Of a DNA stretch of 64,000 bases, positions 24,778 to 33,556 are shown piece by piece; position 1 is the first letter of the stretch; every line of letters begins with the position of its first letter. The notes beneath the pieces are model-generated. The model was not told the DNA's origin and searched no databases. It saw only the letters and a list, made by a program, of their open reading frames with translations. Where the stretch lies: the NCBI RefSeq assembly GCF_000422825.1, contig NZ_KE383929.1:186001-250000 (forward strand), given 5' to 3'. The stretch comes from Nocardioides insulae DSM 17944. GTDB lineage: Bacteria > Actinomycetota > Actinomycetes > Propionibacteriales > Nocardioidaceae. Position numbers and translations under genes: made by a program.

Positions 24778-25614
24778 TCAGAGCGGGGAGAGCTCGTCAT
24801 CCCCGACCTCGGACATCGCGGACCTGCCGCGGCGCCGGTCGACCAGACGAGCGATGATCTCCGCGACGATGAACAGCACCACCATCGGCACGGCGAGCGC
24901 CAACATGGAGAACGGGTCGGTCGACGGGGTCGCGATCGCCGCGAAGACGAACGATCCCAGGATCAGCCAGGCGCGATAGCGCCCCAACTGCTTGCCCGAG
25001 ACCACACCGGCGAGGTTGAGCATCACCACGAAGAGCGGGATCTCGAAGGCGACACCGAAGACCAGCAGCATCCGGGTGAGGAAGGAGAAGTACTCCCCGA
25101 ACTCGACGAGGTTCTGCATCCCCTCCGGGGTGAAACCGATCAGTACCTCCAGGCCGGTGGGCAGCACGTAGTAACCGGTGAGGACACCCAGGATGAACGT
25201 GGGTCCGGCCACCGCGGCGAACACGTAGGACCAGCGCTTCTCGTTGTCGTGCAGGCCGGGGACGATGAAGCCCCAGATCTGGTAGAGCCAGTACGGACTG
25301 GAGGCCACCAGTGCAGCGACGCCGCACAGCTTCAGCTGAAGCAGCAGCGGTCCGGTGGCACTCTTGATGTACGCCTCGGTCTGGACGTCGTCGCCGAGCA
25401 TCGCGCGCGCGTCGTTATAGGGATCCATGACCAGGCTGAGCAACTGGTCGTAGAAGACGAGCGCGACGATGAACGCGATGATCAGGAACAGAGCAGAGCG
25501 GAGCAGACGTGCGCGCAATTCCCGAAGGTGGTCGGAGAGGGCCATCCGGCCGTCCGCACCGATCGGGTGTTGAGGCCGCCCCCGGAAGAGGTCGGCGAAA
25601 CCCGTGATCGACAA
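24778..25614 (-). CDS. tatC: Sec-independent translocase subunit TatC
   Basis: A 278-residue membrane protein with six predicted helices and the TatC start region MALSDHLRELRARLLRS, which contains the residues that receive twin-arginine signals, plus FTPEGMQNLVEFGEYFSFL. The TTG at 25614 gives a 23-residue lead (GFADLFRGRPQHP in part) of a kind common in Nocardioides relatives; the ATG at 25545 is a shorter option. It follows tatA by 7 nt. No tatB gene is nearby. Confidence 0.92.
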   Translation of the reverse strand: MSITGFADLFRGRPQHPIGADGRMALSDHLRELRARLLRSALFLIIAFIVALVFYDQLLSLVMDPYNDARAMLGDDVQTEAYIKSATGPLLLQLKLCGVAALVASSPYWLYQIWGFIVPGLHDNEKRWSYVFAAVAGPTFILGVLTGYYVLPTGLEVLIGFTPEGMQNLVEFGEYFSFLTRMLLVFGVAFEIPLFVVMLNLAGVVSGKQLGRYRAWLILGSFVFAAIATPSTDPFSMLALAVPMVVLFIVAEIIARLVDRRRGRSAMSEVGDDELSPL

Positions 25615-25621
25615 CGCAGGA

Positions 25622-25900
25622 TCAGGCGTTGTCGCTGCGGCCGTGGTGCTGCGGGGTGTCCTCCACGATCTCGGCGTCGACCGGTTCGGAGCGCTTGGTC
25701 GGCAGCTCCCCCGGGTCGGAGGCAGAGGTGGAGGTCTTCTTCTCGTCCTCGTCGTCGTCCAGCAGACCCTTGGTCTCGGACTTGAAGATACGAAGTGCTC
25801 GGCCGCCGCCACGCGCCAACTCGGGCAGCTTGGTGGCTCCGAAGAGGAGGATCAAGACGAGAAGGATCAGGACCAGTTCCTGTGTTCCAAGTCCGAACAT
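25622..25900 (-). CDS. tatA: Twin-arginine translocase subunit TatA
   Basis: A 92-residue protein: short N-terminal helix (QELVLILLVLILLFG), hinge, amphipathic helix with KLPELARGGGRALRIFK, and a long charged tail. It makes the transport pore for folded Tat substrates such as the PhoD in this window. The tail is acidic and longer than in E. coli TatA. First gene of the tatA-tatC pair. Confidence 0.92.
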   Translation of the reverse strand: MFGLGTQELVLILLVLILLFGATKLPELARGGGRALRIFKSETKGLLDDDEDEKKTSTSASDPGELPTKRSEPVDAEIVEDTPQHHGRSDNA

Positions 25901-26000
25901 GAGGGGAATCCTGTCAGTTAGATGCTGTCTACAACGTGTTCCATGCTACCCCGCGTCTGTGCGGGGCCGGGGCACATCTTGCCCGCACACTCTGGCACGA

Positions 26001-26984
26001 CTAGGTGTACAGGTCGAGAGCCTCGCCGGCCTGGGAGATGAACGCGTCGCCAACCACGCGTGGTGAGACCACCGTGACGTACGGCGCCAGGCGCAGCAGC
26101 AGCCGCAGCAACCATCGTTGGTCGGCCACGCGCAGGTCGACCTCGAGGTCGCCGTCCGGGAGCGCACGGGTGTCCTCGACGGGGTAGTACTCGGTGATCC
26201 ACTGGCCCCCCGGGGCCACCCGGAGAGTGACCTCGGTGAGCTCGTCGGCCTGTCCGAAGAAGCCCTCCCCGAGATCCCGCGGACCCGCGGGCGGCGTACT
26301 GACCGGGGTGTCGAGCACCTCGGCCGTCTCGATCCGGTCCAGGCGGAAGAGCCGCGGGGCCTCGGCGCTGTGGCACCAGGCGTCCAGGTAGTGCTGCCCC
26401 TGGTGGGTCACCACCCCCTGCGGATCGACCAGCCGGGTGGAACGTTCGTCCCGGGCCGGCACCCAGTAGTCCAGACGCACCTGGACGCCGCGCGCCACGG
26501 CGTCGCGGAGCCGGTCGGCGAGCCGCACCAGGGCGAGATCCGGGGCTTCGACACCCGGCTCGACCTGGGCCGCCCCCTCGGCGGCGGCACGCTCGAACTT
26601 GGCGAGGGTCCGGTCGACCAGCTCGCGGGTGGAGGAACTCTCGGCACCGTCGCGCAGAGCGCGCAGCGCCACGATGAGGGCGCTGGCCTCCACCGGCGTG
26701 AGCCGCATCGGTCGGGAGAGGTAGTCGGCGTTGGACACCCGGATGACCGCGTCGTCCGGATCCTCCAGGGCGTCCAGGTCGACGTCGATGAGGTCGTCGG
26801 GATAGCCCCCGGGGAGCCCGCAGAGGAACAGCACCCGCACGTCCTTGGCCAGCTGGCGCGGCGGCACCCCCAGATCGGCCGCGGCCTCCTCCAGCCCGAC
26901 GATGCCGTGCCGGTGCAGGTAGGGCACCAGGGCCAGCAGCCGGCCGACCTGCTCCTTGGCGTTGTGCGCCGTCCGTGCGCTCAT
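26001..26984 (-). CDS. pafC: WYL-domain transcription regulator PafC
   Basis: A 327-residue protein with an N-terminal winged helix (NAKEQVGRLLALVPYLH, then EEAAADLGVPPRQLAKDV) and a central WYL domain with the variant LDYWVPARDERSTRLVDPQGV. With PafB it forms the PafBC regulator, which in mycobacteria activates LexA-independent DNA-damage genes. ATG 26984 overlaps the pafB stop codon. Confidence 0.9.
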   Translation of the reverse strand: MSARTAHNAKEQVGRLLALVPYLHRHGIVGLEEAAADLGVPPRQLAKDVRVLFLCGLPGGYPDDLIDVDLDALEDPDDAVIRVSNADYLSRPMRLTPVEASALIVALRALRDGAESSSTRELVDRTLAKFERAAAEGAAQVEPGVEAPDLALVRLADRLRDAVARGVQVRLDYWVPARDERSTRLVDPQGVVTHQGQHYLDAWCHSAEAPRLFRLDRIETAEVLDTPVSTPPAGPRDLGEGFFGQADELTEVTLRVAPGGQWITEYYPVEDTRALPDGDLEVDLRVADQRWLLRLLLRLAPYVTVVSPRVVGDAFISQAGEALDLYT

Positions 26985-27943
26985 GGGGTCACCACCGCAC
27001 GAAGTCTCGCAACGACCTCGTCGCGCAACTCGGCGGGGCTCACGACATACGCGTCGGGACCGTGTGCCAGCACCTCGTCGGCCAGCTCGCCGACCGGACG
27101 GGTCAGCCGCACCCGGTCCCACTCCCCCGCCGGTCCGCCCGTCGGCGCCACGCCGGACTCGACCACCTCGGCGATCCGGCGCAGGGTGTGTCCGGCCCCG
27201 GGACGGACGAGTACGACGGCCTGTACCGCCGGCACCGTGGGTGCCAGCCTGGCCGCCACCTCCCGCAGGTCGACCCCTTCGGGAACCTGGAAGCTGCCCG
27301 GGTCGCCGACGCGCGGGCGCCCCCGGACCCTGCTGAGCCGGAACACGCGCTCGGCGCCGCGGTCGGTGTCGAGGCCGACGGCGTACCAGCGTCCCGAGAA
27401 GCGCACCACTCCCCACGGCTGGAGGTGGCGCCGGGTCGCGCTGCCGCCCGGGCGGGCGTAGTCGAAGGTGACGGGGCGGCGGGTGACCGCGGCCTCCCAG
27501 AAGATGTCGAAGCTGGCCTCCTCGGCCCCCAGCCGGGGCTGGACGATCTCGAGGGCCTGCGCGTCGTGCTCGATGCCGGCGGCGGTCAGCTTGCGCATCG
27601 CTTCGGTGGCGGCCTCCGCCATCCGGGCGTGATCCCACACCTTGGCGGCCACGCCCACGACGGCGGCCTCCTCCGGGGTGAGCTCGATGTCGGGCAGCGC
27701 GAACTCGTCGGGGCGGATGCGATAGCCCACCTCGTCGTCGAAGAGCGGGTCGACCGCGCCGGTCTCGACCGGCACGCCGAGGCTGCGGAGCTCCTCCTTG
27801 TCACGCTCGAACATCCGCTCGAAGGCCTCGACGGAGGAGTCGGGGTACAGCAGCTCCCGGAGGCGTTCCTTGGTGATGTAGTGCCGCTGCACGAGGAGCG
27901 TGATGAGCAGATTCATCAATCGCTCGGTCTTGGCCGCTGACAC
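26981..27943 (-). CDS. pafB: WYL-domain transcription regulator PafB
   Basis: A 320-residue protein with the PafB opening KTERLMNLLITLLVQRHYIT, a helix-turn-helix (TKERLRELLYP) and a WYL domain near residue 150-250 (PVTFDYARPGG, WGVVRFSGRWYAVGLD). Despite the name (proteasome accessory factor) PafB is not part of the proteasome but of the DNA-damage regulator PafBC. GTG start at 27943. Gene order pafA-FKBP-pafB-pafC-tatA-tatC is the usual actinobacterial one. Confidence 0.92.
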   Translation of the reverse strand: MSAAKTERLMNLLITLLVQRHYITKERLRELLYPDSSVEAFERMFERDKEELRSLGVPVETGAVDPLFDDEVGYRIRPDEFALPDIELTPEEAAVVGVAAKVWDHARMAEAATEAMRKLTAAGIEHDAQALEIVQPRLGAEEASFDIFWEAAVTRRPVTFDYARPGGSATRRHLQPWGVVRFSGRWYAVGLDTDRGAERVFRLSRVRGRPRVGDPGSFQVPEGVDLREVAARLAPTVPAVQAVVLVRPGAGHTLRRIAEVVESGVAPTGGPAGEWDRVRLTRPVGELADEVLAHGPDAYVVSPAELRDEVVARLRAVVTP

Positions 27944-27989
27944 CGGCTACCCCCGTCCTTGTCGACGGCGCGAGACTACCGCGCCCGGC

Positions 27990-28940
27990 TCACTTCACCT
28001 CGACGATGTCGACCACGAAGTAGAGCGTGTCGGTGCCCTTGATCCCGGCCTGGGAATTCCCGCTCTCGCCGTAGCCGTAGCGCGGTGGGATGCCCAGGAT
28101 GACGCGGCTGCCCTGCTTCATCCCCTCCAGCCCGTAGGTCCAGCCCTGGACCACGCTGTTCAGCGCGAACTCGGTGGGCTGACCCTTCGAGTAGCTCTCG
28201 TCGAAGGGCTTCTCGCCCTGGTAGACCTGACCGAGGTAGTTGACCTTGACCGTGCTGTCCAGGGTCGCGGCGGGGCCCTTGCCCTGCTTCACCACGGTCC
28301 GCTGAAGGTCACCCTCCGGGTCGGGTGCAGCCATCCCGGAGAAGTCGAAGCCGGTGGGCTCACCGCCCTTCTCGACGATCTTCGGCATCGCCGAGGCAGG
28401 AACGTCGACCGGCTCGGGCGGCACGACCTCCTCCATCACGTCCATCACGATCAGAACGGTGTCGGCGTTCCCGACGCCCAACTGGGCGTTGCCCGCCTCT
28501 CCGAAGACCTCGCTGGCGTCGGTGACCGAGGCGACCCGCGAACCCACGGCGGCGCCGTCCAGCAGGCTCGAGAAGGCCTCGCTGACGCTGTCGTCCCCCG
28601 GCGACATCTCCATGGGCTGGCCGTTGTCCCAGTCGCTGTACGCCTTGGACTTGGTGGTGCCGTTGCCGATGTAGACATAGACGCTCGCCTTGGTGTCCCC
28701 GGTGATCTCCGGCCCGTCGCCCTCCACGAGCGTCTCCTGCTCGGGCTCGTCGACCTCCATGACCGCGTTCCAGGTGACCTCCGGGGCCTTGCCCTGGTCG
28801 CCCGCGATCTCCACTGCGTCGAAGCCGGTGGCCGTGTCCTCGCCCAGGCCCACCTCGGGCTCGCCGCACGCGGCCAGGGCGGGGATCAGGAGAGCAGAGG
28901 CGGCCGTGGCCGCCAGGGCGTGACGCAGACGTGGACGCAC
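27990..28940 (-). CDS. FKBP-type peptidyl-prolyl isomerase lipoprotein with two FKBP domains
   Basis: A 316-residue lipoprotein. The signal peptide ends at the lipobox ALAAC with Cys25. A first, weakly conserved FKBP-like region spans about residues 60-170, and a well-conserved domain lies at the C-terminus with VKVNYLGQVYQGEKPFD, VVQGWTYGLEGMKQGSRV, IPPRYGYG and a final DTLYFVVDIVEV. It should sit on the outer face of the membrane and catalyse prolyl isomerisation of exported proteins. The first copy has lost most of the active-site aromatics, so it may only bind. Lies between pafA and pafB. Confidence 0.9.
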   Translation of the reverse strand: MRPRLRHALAATAASALLIPALAACGEPEVGLGEDTATGFDAVEIAGDQGKAPEVTWNAVMEVDEPEQETLVEGDGPEITGDTKASVYVYIGNGTTKSKAYSDWDNGQPMEMSPGDDSVSEAFSSLLDGAAVGSRVASVTDASEVFGEAGNAQLGVGNADTVLIVMDVMEEVVPPEPVDVPASAMPKIVEKGGEPTGFDFSGMAAPDPEGDLQRTVVKQGKGPAATLDSTVKVNYLGQVYQGEKPFDESYSKGQPTEFALNSVVQGWTYGLEGMKQGSRVILGIPPRYGYGESGNSQAGIKGTDTLYFVVDIVEVK

Positions 28941-29026
28941 GGAGGTTCCTTCGGCGATCGGGGGCTGGGCAGGGACACCCTAACCGGGTCAGACCAGCCC
29001 CCCGCCCGTGGGCGTCGGAGAGCGAC

Positions 29027-30388
29027 TCACATGCCGTCGATGAGCCGCTGCACCCGCTCGTCGTAGGCCCGGAAGGGGTCCTTGCACAAGACGGTGCGCT
29101 GGGCCTGGTCGTTGAGCTTGAGGTGGACCCAGTCGACGGTGAAGTCGCGGCGCCGCTCCTGAGCCTTGCGGATGAACTCGCCGCGCAGCCGTGCCCGGGT
29201 GCTCTGGGGCGGCACCGACTTGGCCCGGAAGGTGGCCAGATCGTCGGTGACCCTGGCCACCGCCCCCTTGCGCTGGAGGAGGTAGTAGAGCCCGCGCCCG
29301 CGATGGATGTCGTGGTAGGCGAGGTCGAGCTGGGCGACCCGCGGGTGCCCCAACGGCAGACCGTGGGTGGCGCGGTAGCGTTCGATCAGCTTCCACTTGA
29401 TCACCCAGTCGATCTCTCGCTCCACCAGCGACAGGTCGTCGGACTCCACCGCCTTCAGTCCGCGCTCCCACAGGTCCAGCGCCCGCTCGATGGTCGGGGT
29501 GGCGATCTGGCGACGGTCGACGAAGTCGCGGGCCTTGCTGAGGTATTCGTGCTGGATGTCCAGCGCGCTGGCCTCGCGACCGTTCGCCAGCCGGATCTTT
29601 CGACGACCGGTGGTGTCGTGGGCGATCTCGCGGATGGCCCGGATGGGGTTCTCCATGGTGAGGTCGCGCATCACCACCCCCTCCTCGATCATCCGCAGGA
29701 CCAGGTCACACGAGGCGATCTTGAGCATCGTGGTGGTCTCCGACATGTTGGAGTCACCGACGATCACGTGCAGCCGGCGGTACTTCTCGGCGTCGGCGTG
29801 CGGCTCGTCGCGGGTGTTGATGATCGGGCGGCTGCGGGTGGTCGCGCTGGAGACGCCCTCCCAGATGTGCTCGGCGCGCTGGGAGATGGAGTACGACGCC
29901 CCGCGTGGGGTCTGGGTGACCTTGCCGGCGCCGACGATGAGCTGGCGGGTCACCAGGAACGGGATCAGGATGTCGGCGATCCGGCTGAACTCGCCCGCGC
30001 GCCCGACCAGGTAGTTCTCGTGGCAGCCGTAGGAGTTGCCGGCGGAGTCGGTGTTGTTCTTGAACAGGTAGATCTCGCCGGCGATGCCCTCGGCGTGGAG
30101 CCGGTCCTCGGCGTCCAGGAGGAGCCCCTCCAGGACCCGCTCGCCGGCCTTGTCGTGGGTCACCACGTCGATGACGTCGTCACACTCCGGGGTGGCGTAC
30201 TCCGGGTGGCTGCCGACGTCGAGGTAGAGACGCGCGCCGTTGCGCAGGAAGACGTTGCTGCTACGCCCCCAGCTGACCACCTTGCGGAACAAGTACCGCG
30301 CCACCTCATCGGGGCTCAGCCGACGCTGGCCACGGAACGTGCACGTGACGCCGTACTCGTTCTCGATCCCGAAGATCCGCCGCTCCAT
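29027..30388 (-). CDS. pafA: Pup--protein ligase PafA
   Basis: A 453-residue glutamine-synthetase-like ligase. The opening [16 protein letters not shown] has the Glu-Asn-Glu-Tyr of the PafA nucleotide site, and the family motifs [18 protein letters not shown] and [20 protein letters not shown] follow. It phosphorylates the C-terminal glutamate of Pup and joins it to lysines of target proteins. It lacks the Dop loop seen in the paralogue at 36121. TAGTGT 6 nt before the ATG points to a leaderless message. Confidence 0.96.
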   Translation of the reverse strand: MERRIFGIENEYGVTCTFRGQRRLSPDEVARYLFRKVVSWGRSSNVFLRNGARLYLDVGSHPEYATPECDDVIDVVTHDKAGERVLEGLLLDAEDRLHAEGIAGEIYLFKNNTDSAGNSYGCHENYLVGRAGEFSRIADILIPFLVTRQLIVGAGKVTQTPRGASYSISQRAEHIWEGVSSATTRSRPIINTRDEPHADAEKYRRLHVIVGDSNMSETTTMLKIASCDLVLRMIEEGVVMRDLTMENPIRAIREIAHDTTGRRKIRLANGREASALDIQHEYLSKARDFVDRRQIATPTIERALDLWERGLKAVESDDLSLVEREIDWVIKWKLIERYRATHGLPLGHPRVAQLDLAYHDIHRGRGLYYLLQRKGAVARVTDDLATFRAKSVPPQSTRARLRGEFIRKAQERRRDFTVDWVHLKLNDQAQRTVLCKDPFRAYDERVQRLIDGM

Positions 30389-30394
30389 GCGGCC

Positions 30395-30400
30395 ACACTA
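30395..30400 (-). promoter_or_regulatory. -10 hexamer TAGTGT, leaderless promoter of pafA
   Basis: Reverse-strand TAGTGT, 6 nt before the pafA ATG at 30388. Confidence 0.5.
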
Positions 30401-30465
30401 GACCCAGGATGCACACCCGCAGCGCTGTTCGACACGAAGATCCCCGAAGTGGTGGCGAACGGGTC

Positions 30466-30481
30466 CATGACAACTGTCATG
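30466..30481. promoter_or_regulatory. Perfect palindrome, candidate operator of the ABC/two-component module
   Basis: CATGACA-AC-TGTCATG: 7-bp arms, 2-nt centre. It lies 58 nt before the start of the ABC ATPase gene and about 65 bp upstream of the pafA -10 on the other strand. NarL-type response regulators that control adjacent ABC genes often bind short dyads like this; the regulator at 33553 is the natural candidate. Inference only. Confidence 0.5.
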
Positions 30482-30538
30482 CCGGGAACGTGACGCAGCT
30501 CGATGGTCGGTTCCCAGGTACGGCGAGAGGCTCGGACC

Positions 30539-31474
30539 ATGAACTCCACCACGGGCCCCGATAGGGCGCCGGCCATCGAACTCCACGGCCTGGTCAAGCG
30601 GTTCCGTACGCCTCACGGACCGCCGGTGCGCGCGGTCGACGGTATCGACCTGAGCATCGGTCGCGGCGAGATCGTGGCCTTCCTCGGGCCCAACGGCGCC
30701 GGGAAGACCACCACGCTCGACATGGTGCTGGGCCTGACCGCCCCGAGCGAGGGCTCCGTCCGGGTGCACGGGCTGCCTCCCCGCGAGGCCGTGCGCACCG
30801 GGCGCGTGTCCGCCGTACTCCAGACCGGCGGGCTGCTGCGCGACCTCACCGTCCGGGAGACGGTGCGCCTGATCGCCTCCACCTTCCCCACCGGGGCGCC
30901 CGTGGACGAGGTGCTCGAGCGGACCGGGCTGACCGGGCTGGCCGGCCGCCGCGTGTCGAAGTGCTCGGGCGGTGAGCAGCAGCGGCTGCGGTTCGCCCTC
31001 GCGCTGCTGCCCGATCCCGACCTGTTGATCCTGGACGAGCCGACCGCCGGCATGGATGTCACCGCCCGACGCGACTTCTGGGCGACCATGCACGAGGAGG
31101 CCGGGCGGGGTCGCACGGTCGTCTTCGCCACCCACTACCTGGAGGAGGCCGATCGGTTCGCCCGTCGGATCGTGATGGTGGCGGGGGGCAGGCTGGTCGC
31201 CGACGGCCCTACCGACCAGATCCGCTCCCGGGTCTCGGGGCGTACCGTGCGTGCCCGGCTCAGCCCCGGCGGTGACCGCCTGGTGGGCGAACTCCGCGAT
31301 CATCCCGCCTGCCTGCGGGTTGAGGTCGACGGGGACCGGGTCGAGGTGCAGACGACCGACTCCGACGCCGTCGCCCGGATGCTCCTGCTCGGCCACGCCG
31401 CCTCCGACCTCGAGATCACCTCCGGGTCCCTCGACCACGCCTTCACCGCTCTCACCCAGGAGGTCTCCCGATGA
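30539..31474 (+). CDS. ABC transporter ATP-binding protein (drug/lantibiotic-export type)
   Basis: A 311-residue ATPase with Walker A LGPNGAGKTTTL, signature CSGGEQQRLRFAL, Walker B LLILDEPTAGMD and switch histidine in VFATHYLEEADRF. A C-terminal extension of about 80 residues (GRTVRARLSPGGDRLV and onward) is of the type seen in ABC-2 exporters. The start follows AGAGG by 8 nt. The stop overlaps the permease start (ATGA). First gene of a four-gene module: ATPase, permease, histidine kinase, response regulator. Confidence 0.92.
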   Translation: MNSTTGPDRAPAIELHGLVKRFRTPHGPPVRAVDGIDLSIGRGEIVAFLGPNGAGKTTTLDMVLGLTAPSEGSVRVHGLPPREAVRTGRVSAVLQTGGLLRDLTVRETVRLIASTFPTGAPVDEVLERTGLTGLAGRRVSKCSGGEQQRLRFALALLPDPDLLILDEPTAGMDVTARRDFWATMHEEAGRGRTVVFATHYLEEADRFARRIVMVAGGRLVADGPTDQIRSRVSGRTVRARLSPGGDRLVGELRDHPACLRVEVDGDRVEVQTTDSDAVARMLLLGHAASDLEITSGSLDHAFTALTQEVSR

Positions 31475-32253
31475 ATCGTCCCGCCGCCGTACTCAACACG
31501 ACCTACGCCGCGATCGAGCTGCGCAGGGTCTCGCGAGACCTGGTGTCCCTGTTCTTCATCGCGGGCCTCCCTGCCGTCCTCTACCTCATCTTCGGGTCCT
31601 CCGCCGAGGACTCCGCCGTCAGGGTCGGCGACGGCAACGTCGCCTTCTACGTGATGGTCTCGATGGCGGCCTACGGTGCGGTGACCGCCACCACCGGTGT
31701 GGGCGGGATGGCCGCCGTCGAGCGGATGCAGGGCTGGGGCCGGCAGCTGGGTCTCACCCCGATGAGCGATGCGGGCTTCGTCGTGGTGAAGACCTTCGTG
31801 TCCTTCGCCATCGCCGTCGTACCGATCGCGCTCATCTACCTGCTCGGTGGCCTCACCGGGGCCGAGGCGGACCCGAGCAGCTGGCTGATCTCCGGACTCG
31901 TCGTCCTGGCGGGTGCGGCTGTCTTCTCCCTCTACGGTCTCGCCGTCGGACTCATGTTCCGCAGCGAGGGAGCGGTGAGCGCGGCCAGCGGCTCACTGGT
32001 GATCCTGGCCTTCCTGGGCAACGTGTTCTTCCCGCTCAGCGGCCTGATGCTCGACATCGCCCGGTTCACCCCGCTCTACGGGTACGTCGCCCTGGCCCGT
32101 TACCCGATCACCGGCGGCGAGCTCGTCTCAGCGACCGGTCCCACCTCGGAGACCGACCCGCTGTGGCTGCCTGTCCTCAACCTGGTCGTATGGGCCATCA
32201 TCTTCGCAGGACTGGCGGTGTGGCTGGTGCGCCGCGGACGCGGCCGGCAGTGA
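31471..32253 (+). CDS. ABC-2 type permease
   Basis: A 260-residue membrane protein with six predicted helices in the ABC-2 permease pattern: FFIAGLPAVLYLIFG, FYVMVSMAAYGAVTA, and a late LGNVFFPLSGLMLDIARFTPLYGYV segment that is typical of this family. Together with the ATPase it makes an exporter, or a self-resistance pump for a membrane-active compound. The substrate is unknown. Confidence 0.88.
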   Translation: MNRPAAVLNTTYAAIELRRVSRDLVSLFFIAGLPAVLYLIFGSSAEDSAVRVGDGNVAFYVMVSMAAYGAVTATTGVGGMAAVERMQGWGRQLGLTPMSDAGFVVVKTFVSFAIAVVPIALIYLLGGLTGAEADPSSWLISGLVVLAGAAVFSLYGLAVGLMFRSEGAVSAASGSLVILAFLGNVFFPLSGLMLDIARFTPLYGYVALARYPITGGELVSATGPTSETDPLWLPVLNLVVWAIIFAGLAVWLVRRGRGRQ

Positions 32254-32293
32254 CGACCGAGGCAGCGCGGTGTCGAGGCGGCGGGGTGTGGCC

Positions 32294-32355
32294 GGACGTT
32301 TCCCCGGTTCACCGGGGAAACGTCCACTACCCGGCCGAAAAATCGGCCAGGTAGT
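32294..32355. repeat. Two abutting hairpins between the permease and histidine kinase genes
   Basis: Hairpin 1 (32294-32325): GGACGTTTCCCCGG, loop TTCA, perfect 14-bp arm. Hairpin 2 (32326-32355) begins at the next base: ACTACCCGGCCGA, loop AAAA, TCGGCCAGGTAGT, 12 of 13 pairs. No T-tract follows. They could reduce transcription into the kinase gene or stabilise the ABC message. Confidence 0.7.
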
Positions 32356-32446
32356 GCCACTATTGCCTGGGCGGTGTGACCGGTGTGAGGCGTGGGACGT
32401 GCGGTCTCTGCCCGCGTGGCGTGCGGGCTGGCAGGGAGGACAGGCG

Positions 32447-33556
32447 ATGACCGGGGAGACCGAGCCGGGGCGGCCACCGCTGCGCTCCCCCGGCGACCGC
32501 TTCTCCTGGGTGATGGGTGTGTGCTGGCTGGTCTTCCTCGGCTTCCCCGTGTCGGCCGCCCTCCAAGTGGACGCACCACCCGTGGTCCGGGCCCTGCTGG
32601 TCCTGGACATCGTCGCCTTCGCGGGGCTGTACACGGCCGGATTCGTCCTGTGGAGTGTCTGGGCCAACCGAGCCGCCGACCTGCGGCTCAGCAGGCTGCT
32701 CCTGGCGGCTCTGATCGTGCTCGCCGCGGCGAGCGCCCCTGCCCTGGGCGGCGAGGCACTGACGATGGTCACCTTCCTGATCGCCTTCGGCATGGCCACG
32801 CTGCCCGTGCGGGAAGGGCGCACGCTCGCGGCCGGCTGGATCGCCCTGACGGTGGCGGTCGTGATGTTCGGGGGCGACTCCGGTGGATGGATCATCGTCG
32901 TGATCAACATCGGCGTGGCGCTGTTGACCGGGTTCATCCGTTGGCTCGAGGAGAACGAGGACGCCCATCAGTCGGTACGACGCGAGCTCGACGTCCTCGC
33001 CGAGCGGGAGCGGGTCGCGCGCGACGTCCACGACGTGCTGGGCCACAGCCTCACCGTGGTGACCGTGAAGGCCGAGCTGGCCGAGCGCCTGGTCGACCTG
33101 GATCCCGCGGCGGCCAAGCAGGAGCTCGCCCAGATCCGTTCTCTCTCCCGTGAGGCCCTGGCTGAGATCCGGGCCACCGTCTCCGGTCTGCGGGTCGCCC
33201 GGCTCGGGGACGAGCTGGAGGCGGCGCGGGCGGCGCTGGCCGGAGCGGACATCACCGCCGACCTCCCCGACTCCGACACGGCCGTGGCGGCCACCGATCC
33301 GCGCTACCGGATCGTGCTCGCCTGGGTCCTGCGCGAGGCGGTCACGAACGTGGTACGACACAGTCACGCGACCCTGTGCCGGGTGCGGCTGACCGCGACC
33401 TCGCTCACCGTCACCGACGACGGCACCGGTTGCGCGGGAGCCGCCGAGTCCAACGGGCTCCGCGGCATCAGGGAGCGGGTCGGCGCGGCCGGTGGGTCGG
33501 TACGGTTCGCTCCCGGACCGGACGGACGCGGCACGACCCTGGAGGTGCACTGGTGA
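32447..33556 (+). CDS. Sensor histidine kinase, NarL/DesK class
   Basis: A 369-residue kinase. Four to six membrane helices fill residues about 25-165, with almost no external domain, an arrangement of intramembrane-sensing kinases. The HisKA_3 box ERERVARDVHDVLGHSLTVV carries the phospho-histidine, and the ATP-binding region has EAVTNVVRHSHA and a glycine box at NGLRGIRERVGAAGG. The ATG follows GGGAGGA by 6 nt. It overlaps the response regulator gene by 4 nt. Confidence 0.9.
   Translation: MTGETEPGRPPLRSPGDRFSWVMGVCWLVFLGFPVSAALQVDAPPVVRALLVLDIVAFAGLYTAGFVLWSVWANRAADLRLSRLLLAALIVLAAASAPALGGEALTMVTFLIAFGMATLPVREGRTLAAGWIALTVAVVMFGGDSGGWIIVVINIGVALLTGFIRWLEENEDAHQSVRRELDVLAERERVARDVHDVLGHSLTVVTVKAELAERLVDLDPAAAKQELAQIRSLSREALAEIRATVSGLRVARLGDELEAARAALAGADITADLPDSDTAVAATDPRYRIVLAWVLREAVTNVVRHSHATLCRVRLTATSLTVTDDGTGCAGAAESNGLRGIRERVGAAGGSVRFAPGPDGRGTTLEVHW

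Noticed and set aside
25545..25545. ATG at 25545 as the tatC start
   Set aside because: It would begin directly at the conserved TatC helix. The TTG at 25614 gives the short lead typical of related TatC proteins, although proof is lacking.
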